DNA of 64,000 nt from Paramacrobiotus metropolitanus (Eukaryota; Tardigrada; Eutardigrada; Parachela; Macrobiotidae). Shown here in pieces: positions 59,827 to 64,000 of the stretch. Under the pieces are notes generated by a model, which ran no database searches, was not told the origin of the DNA, and worked only from the letters and a program-made list of their open reading frames with translations. The translations under genes and the position numbers were made by a program. Location of the stretch: NCBI RefSeq assembly GCF_019649055.1, contig NW_026570268.1, positions 682,001 to 746,000 of the forward strand, read 5' to 3'. The first letter of the stretch is position 1; every line of letters starts with the position of its first letter.

Positions 59827-60812
59827 CAATCGGCGTGGATGACGGGGCACTGGCTGGAGATGCAGCGTCCATATATGAGGGGGATGTCACGATGGGTGCC
59901 CTACACTGACACGCAGATATCTATACTTGCAGCCTCTCAAAATTAATTCTAATAAATTAATGTATTTAATTTTAATTTTTTATTAAGTTTTATTTTTTTT
60001 TAACGTTTTAATAGGCTTTTAAAATTACAAAATGCAAGCGCGGGCAAACTGCTTCATAGTTAAATTTGGACATTAAAAAGCAACCAAAATCTGTATCCGC
60101 CCGCGGGTTAAAAGGGAAAGTACTCTCAAAATTCAATTATACCAAGATAATTGCAAAATACTCGTATATACGAGTACGTGTGAGAAATATCAACGAATAG
60201 GAGGAACGTTCCATTATTACTGATACATTTTCATACCTTGCTTAGTGAAGAATACTACCAGCATGCTCTGTCCTCCAGAATAGGCGTAAAAAATGTCACA
60301 AAAATTGAAAAACCGTACAAATTACACCACAAAATAATAATAATTAAAATACATATGGTAAAAAACAATCAAAACAAAAATAATATTAATTTTAAATACT
60401 CGATTGAGCGTTAATACGAGATAATGCTGGCGTCCAGTAATCATCATTTTATTAATATAATTAACATAATTACTCCTCCATTACCCGTAGACGTATACGA
60501 AACTGCGCGAATCGTATAAAAAACAACTGGTCATGTACGCACAGAGCCTGTATTTTCGGGTTGCGTCGCAACAATAATTCATTGACTCAGTTCCATGGAT
60601 TCTCTTAACGTACACGTCGTACGGTCGTACAAAATTGTAAATAAAATAAATTCATTAATTAGAGAATCGATCAGTAATCAATCAGGTTATTTAATACGGT
60701 CTGTCACCTGACTGCAATTCAGCATCGCAAATCATTTTTATTTGCATTGCATTTTAATTGTACCCATTCCGCTTATAGAAAAACAAATAAAATCACAACG
60801 AAGTACTTTCAA
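59827..60812. other. AT-rich spacer
   Basis: Upstream of the metalloprotease; about 65-70% A+T. No gene or clear element seen. Confidence 0.5.
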
Positions 60813-61780
60813 TCAGCACAAAACAGCCTCGGGAGGTCTAAGAACAGAGAACAACTGATCTAAGTTCGCTCCCGGTGGAGCTGTTCCCTGGACGGAGGCC
60901 GCGTTCCCGCGCTGGATTTCTATGCTGATTCGCTGGCGTACATACTCCGATGCTCGTGCCTCGCCGGTTTCTTGCCGTACCCTCCTACCCACTTCCGTGA
61001 TCAGGCGGGTGGCTTCCAAAAGCGCTGAACAAGTAGTCATGGGTGATGTTCTGGTACTTGGTTACCTTATCCCGTTCAGCTTTTGCTGCCGCTGCTCCAG
61101 CTCGCACGGATGTTGCCGCGATATGCGATAAGGCCACCGTACAGACACAGGTTACGTCCCAAGTCAGCATTCTTCCTCTTTCCCATGGAGTCAACGTGAC
61201 GCCATCCGGTCGTTTGCCATTCGTTCGGCACAAGCCCGCTGGTAAAGTTCTGTTTCGATTCCGGCTGATGTGAATGCTCGTTTACAGACAACGTTCAGGC
61301 TACTGTGTCTGGGCTTTCTGCCGCGGCTTTTCTTGCAGCTAAGCCCAGGGTAGCCTCGGGCGTCCACCCAGTCCCCGCAGACGCAACGGTGTGGAGTGAC
61401 GATAGCTGCTCCGAGGCGAAGCCCAACAGCGATTCTCAGGGTAGAGTCCGTCAGCAGATTTCCAAGCGACTGCTGCTTCAACACCGCCTTTTGTAGGAAA
61501 TCCTAGCTGCTCGGGCCGTAGCACGTCATCGAAGTGGGTGCATCTGTATGTCACGATGCGGCATACTATTCGCCGAAGACAAAATCCGACAGCTATAGGT
61601 CTGATGCCGCCGTCCTTTTTCTTGAAGGCGAAGAGGCTGGCACCATAAAAGACGTCTGCAATTTCCTGGGGAACACCTCCTTTTTATTAAGTAGTTTGAA
61701 CGGTCGGTATACAACGAAATATGTAGAGTCGGTAGACCAGCTACGGCCAAATGAATGCCAACATCACGCAAATTAATCAC
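60813..61780 (-). pseudogene. Decayed non-LTR retroelement (R2-like reverse transcriptase C-terminal part)
   Basis: Read leftward in three frames: first an RT-core remnant around GGIRPIAVG (about 61600), then a jump to VGLRLGAAIVTPHRCVCGDW with a CCHC-like cluster and RH motif (about 61430). Then, after a frameshift near 61210, RPDGVTLTPWERGR and WDVTC, resembling the PD..D core of restriction-like endonucleases in R2-type elements. Last, after another shift, GRRVRQETGE and QRISIEIQRGNAAS (about 60950). Much of the RT palm between the first two blocks is missing. This is a dead fragment, and element boundaries are not visible. Confidence 0.75.
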
Positions 61781-62270
61781 ACCGCGATCTTAGAATGTCT
61801 TAAAACGAGAAAAACCGGCCAATGATCACGGCAGCAACTGCTTTACGCCGGATACAAAAACGTACAACCAGAAAAAGCTCACGTACATTTTTAAAAAACC
61901 AACCGACGTACTCACCTACTTGTTTTCGCTTCATTTCGCGATCCCTAACGTCAGGCGTGGTCCAGAACAACGAAGGCGATCAAAACATTCAGGCTCCAGA
62001 ATTAATAAAGAGCCATAACATTTAACAATAATCAGTGCAGAAATAGAAAAAAAACTTGCGCAGATAAATCATCGACAATAAAATGCCGCTATTTTCAGAT
62101 CAGCTGGACAGATTCCGTCGACTGTGTGGACTGCGGCTGATGGTGAGCCAGCTTGTGAAAAGCTGGCCGATTGGTGAGCCGATTGTCCTAAACTCATTCA
62201 CAGTTTGGCCATTTGTTTGAACAGCCGCCTGTCTGCGGTTGCTTTGTTACTGTGCAGTATGAACTTTACT

Positions 62271-62546
62271 TACCGTAATTATCGAATTATAAGCTCCCCC
62301 CGAAATAGAAGCTCCCCCCGTAATTAGAGCCCACCCTAAGGTTGTTTGAAAGTTATAAGCTCCCCCCGAAATATAAGCCCATGGGCTTACTGTAATTAAA
62401 TGCTATATAGCCCATACTAACCAATGCAAAAAAAGCTAGTTTGAAAAATTGAAGCCCCCTCCGAAATACAAGCCCATGCCCGTAATTGCCCCGTGAGACA
62501 TTTGAAATATTTGTAACCCTGGGCCTCTAATTCGATAATTACGGTA
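62271..62546. mobile_element. 276-bp MITE-like element
   Basis: Perfect 19-bp terminal inverted repeats TACCGTAATTATCGAATTA and its complement. The interior repeats a unit near GAAATAGAAGCTCCCCCCG three or four times on the same strand. No coding capacity. Non-autonomous DNA element by structure; family unknown. Confidence 0.75.
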
Positions 62547-62867
62547 CATCAGTTACATGTTAATCTACTCACCGACAAATTAAAGTTTTTGATTTAATAT
62601 ACGGTTAAAATACTCTTAAAAAATCAGTTTTACATTGATCTTCAACATTTTGTCTGATTAGGAAGTCGCCGACTTACGTTGTTATTTTAATATTCAAATT
62701 GTTTTCTTAAATTACACCAGTATGCCAACGCAAGGCAGCTTTCCTTTCAGCAAGTGATTGCCGAAATAAAATACTTTTAAATAATTTGAATTTTCAGCAA
62801 TAATAATAATAATTTCTACTAACTAATTGTAATAGCCGCTTAGCAGAATTTCTACTTTAGCGAGTCC

Positions 62868-62903
62868 GTTATGGAGTTCTTAGTACTCTAAGAACTCCAT
62901 AAC
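62868..62903. repeat. Perfect short hairpin
   Basis: GTTATGGAGTTCTTAG, a TACT loop, then the exact complement. Too short for a microRNA precursor. It could be a transposon end or a chance fold-back. Confidence 0.6.
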
Positions 62904-63238
62904 CTTTGGTGTTTTCTGCGTTACATGCGCTAGCATATAAATTAATGAATTTATTCTATCGTGATCGGACACGATGGATCGTCTGAGCAAAACTGCAGCT
63001 TATTGAACAGCACGGAAACACAAATCACTCGACTGCCCGGCGCCGGCCACCTCCCGCAACAGACTGACCATCTAGAGACTCTGAGAATTCAAATAAAACA
63101 ACATCTTTATAAATGAACGGGAACGAGAGAGACTGGGTGAGAGATGCATAATACCAAAAAGAGTCCAAACACCGAGTGAGAGAGAAAGACAAAAGGGAAC
63201 GCGTCAAACTAAACACCAACTAAACCGCCGCGCACGCC

Positions 63239-64000
63239 TCACTCGTCGTCCTGCGCCAGGAGGGAGCGCGCCTCGGCCCCCTCCCGCCGCCCCGCCCCCG
63301 GGCCCACCCCCGGCTTCAGTCGCGACGGGGAGCCGGACAGGTCCTGCATGCGCACCGGGGTGCGCCGGTTGTTGGCGTTGGCCAAGCCCACCTCCACGTC
63401 CGCCTTGCTGGCCGCCCGTCGCCGCCGCATGTTCACGCAGCACAACACGAAGAAGCCCAGCATCAGCACCGATCCGCCTGCAACCATATCACATCGCCAG
63501 GTTTGTCGTTGAATTTTCAAATAAATTAATTTCTCGAATAACCATGACATCAGTTTGAAAATTATGGATAAGAAATTATTTAACATTTTTTTTGCAAATT
63601 AATCCACAAATTTCTTAACGAGAATATCGAATTTATTTATTGAAATTATTTAAAAATTAATTATTCAAATTTATTTCATATTAACCGCTAATCTCGAATT
63701 TAGTTTTTTACGTTTATGACTGTACCAAATAAACATCCGAATTATTTTTCAAAATATAAATTTTCCAGTTAAATTTCAAAACAAATTAATTTTCCAAATA
63801 ACTCTTAATAAATTAATATTAGCTACAGTAGTTCAAAAATTTTGAAAATTAATTATGTAGGCTGTGCTTACAGAAAAACAGCAGCATGATGCCGAAACCC
63901 AGCCCAGTTGAAATCTCCTCCTGGCCCTTTTTAGTCGTCAGCGCCCCGACCTCCCGCTTGGTGGTGGTGTCGGCCTCCAGCTCCTCCACGGGGCGCTGCG
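63239..64000 (-). CDS. Single-pass membrane protein, C-terminal end (runs off the window)
   Basis: Two exons are visible: 64000-63871 (open to the right) and 63477-63239. They encode a juxtamembrane stretch (KREVGALTTKKGQEEIST), one transmembrane helix spanning the intron (GFGIMLLFFCGGSVLMLGFF, then VLCCVN), a stop-transfer MRRRR and a cytoplasmic tail of about 70 residues rich in Arg, Gly and Pro ending LLAQDDE. Type I topology is likely. The extracellular part lies outside the window, so the family cannot be named. Confidence 0.8.

Larger units (their letters stand above)
61790..63238. other. Spacer with small inverted-repeat elements
   Basis: No gene. Contains the MITE-like element at 62271-62546, a perfect hairpin at 62868-62903, and the 3' UTR of the membrane-protein gene. 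Confidence 0.5.

Noticed and set aside
1-64000. CRISPR array, bacterial operon or ribosomal RNA
   Set aside because: Introns, animal domains and the absence of regularly spaced direct repeats or rRNA motifs rule these out.

Overview
The window is nuclear DNA of an invertebrate animal. Genes are split into many short GC-rich exons, separated by AT-rich introns with GT/AG ends. Gene content is animal: an ABCA transporter, clan-3 P450s, a rhodopsin-class GPCR, neutral sphingomyelinase, and Kunitz, VWC, DOMON, EGF and ZP-N proteins. The compact layout and abundance of secreted, probably cuticle or matrix proteins suggest an ecdysozoan. A tardigrade would fit, but nothing here proves the species. 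All exon chains below were assembled by hand from splice sites, reading phase and domain continuity. For most genes the summed exon length is an exact multiple of three.

Layout. 1-3149 (-): 5' part of an ABCA-type transporter. 4219-7244 and 7888-11190 (-): tandem clan-3 cytochromes P450 sharing a 303-bp identical block. 11.2-13.7 kb: no gene, one microRNA-precursor-like hairpin. 13761-15304 (+): glycine-rich secreted protein with two possible 3' ends. 18917-23093 (+): four-exon GPCR whose DRY motif is split by an intron carrying a MITE-like element. 24280-27882 (-): 1158-residue Thr-rich mucin-like protein. 29574-30969 (+): secreted Gln/Met/Gly-rich protein. 31616-34468 (-): neutral sphingomyelinase. 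35.5-36.1 kb (+): unrecognised two-exon candidate.

37092-43375 (-): secreted protein of ten Kunitz domains. 44444-54408 (-): 1716-residue secreted mosaic of VWC, DOMON, EGF and Kunitz domains. Its first intron holds a 693-bp inverted-repeat element. 55898-56789 (-): stand-alone ZP-N protein. 57400-59826 (-): reprolysin-type metalloprotease that ends just after its catalytic domain. 60.8-61.8 kb: decayed R2-like retroelement. 62.3-62.5 kb: small inverted-repeat element. 63239-64000 (-): C-terminus of a single-pass membrane protein.

How the genes may work together. From 24 to 60 kb, six of the eight gene models are secreted: mucin-like, Gln/Met-rich, multi-Kunitz, VWC/DOMON mosaic, ZP-N and metalloprotease. 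This looks like a neighbourhood of extracellular-matrix, cuticle or mucus genes with its own protease and candidate protease inhibitors; the link is inference from proximity and domain type. A second window-wide signal is the 8-mer AAAGGTCA/TGACCTTT, found 36 times against about two expected, mostly in introns and intergenic DNA.
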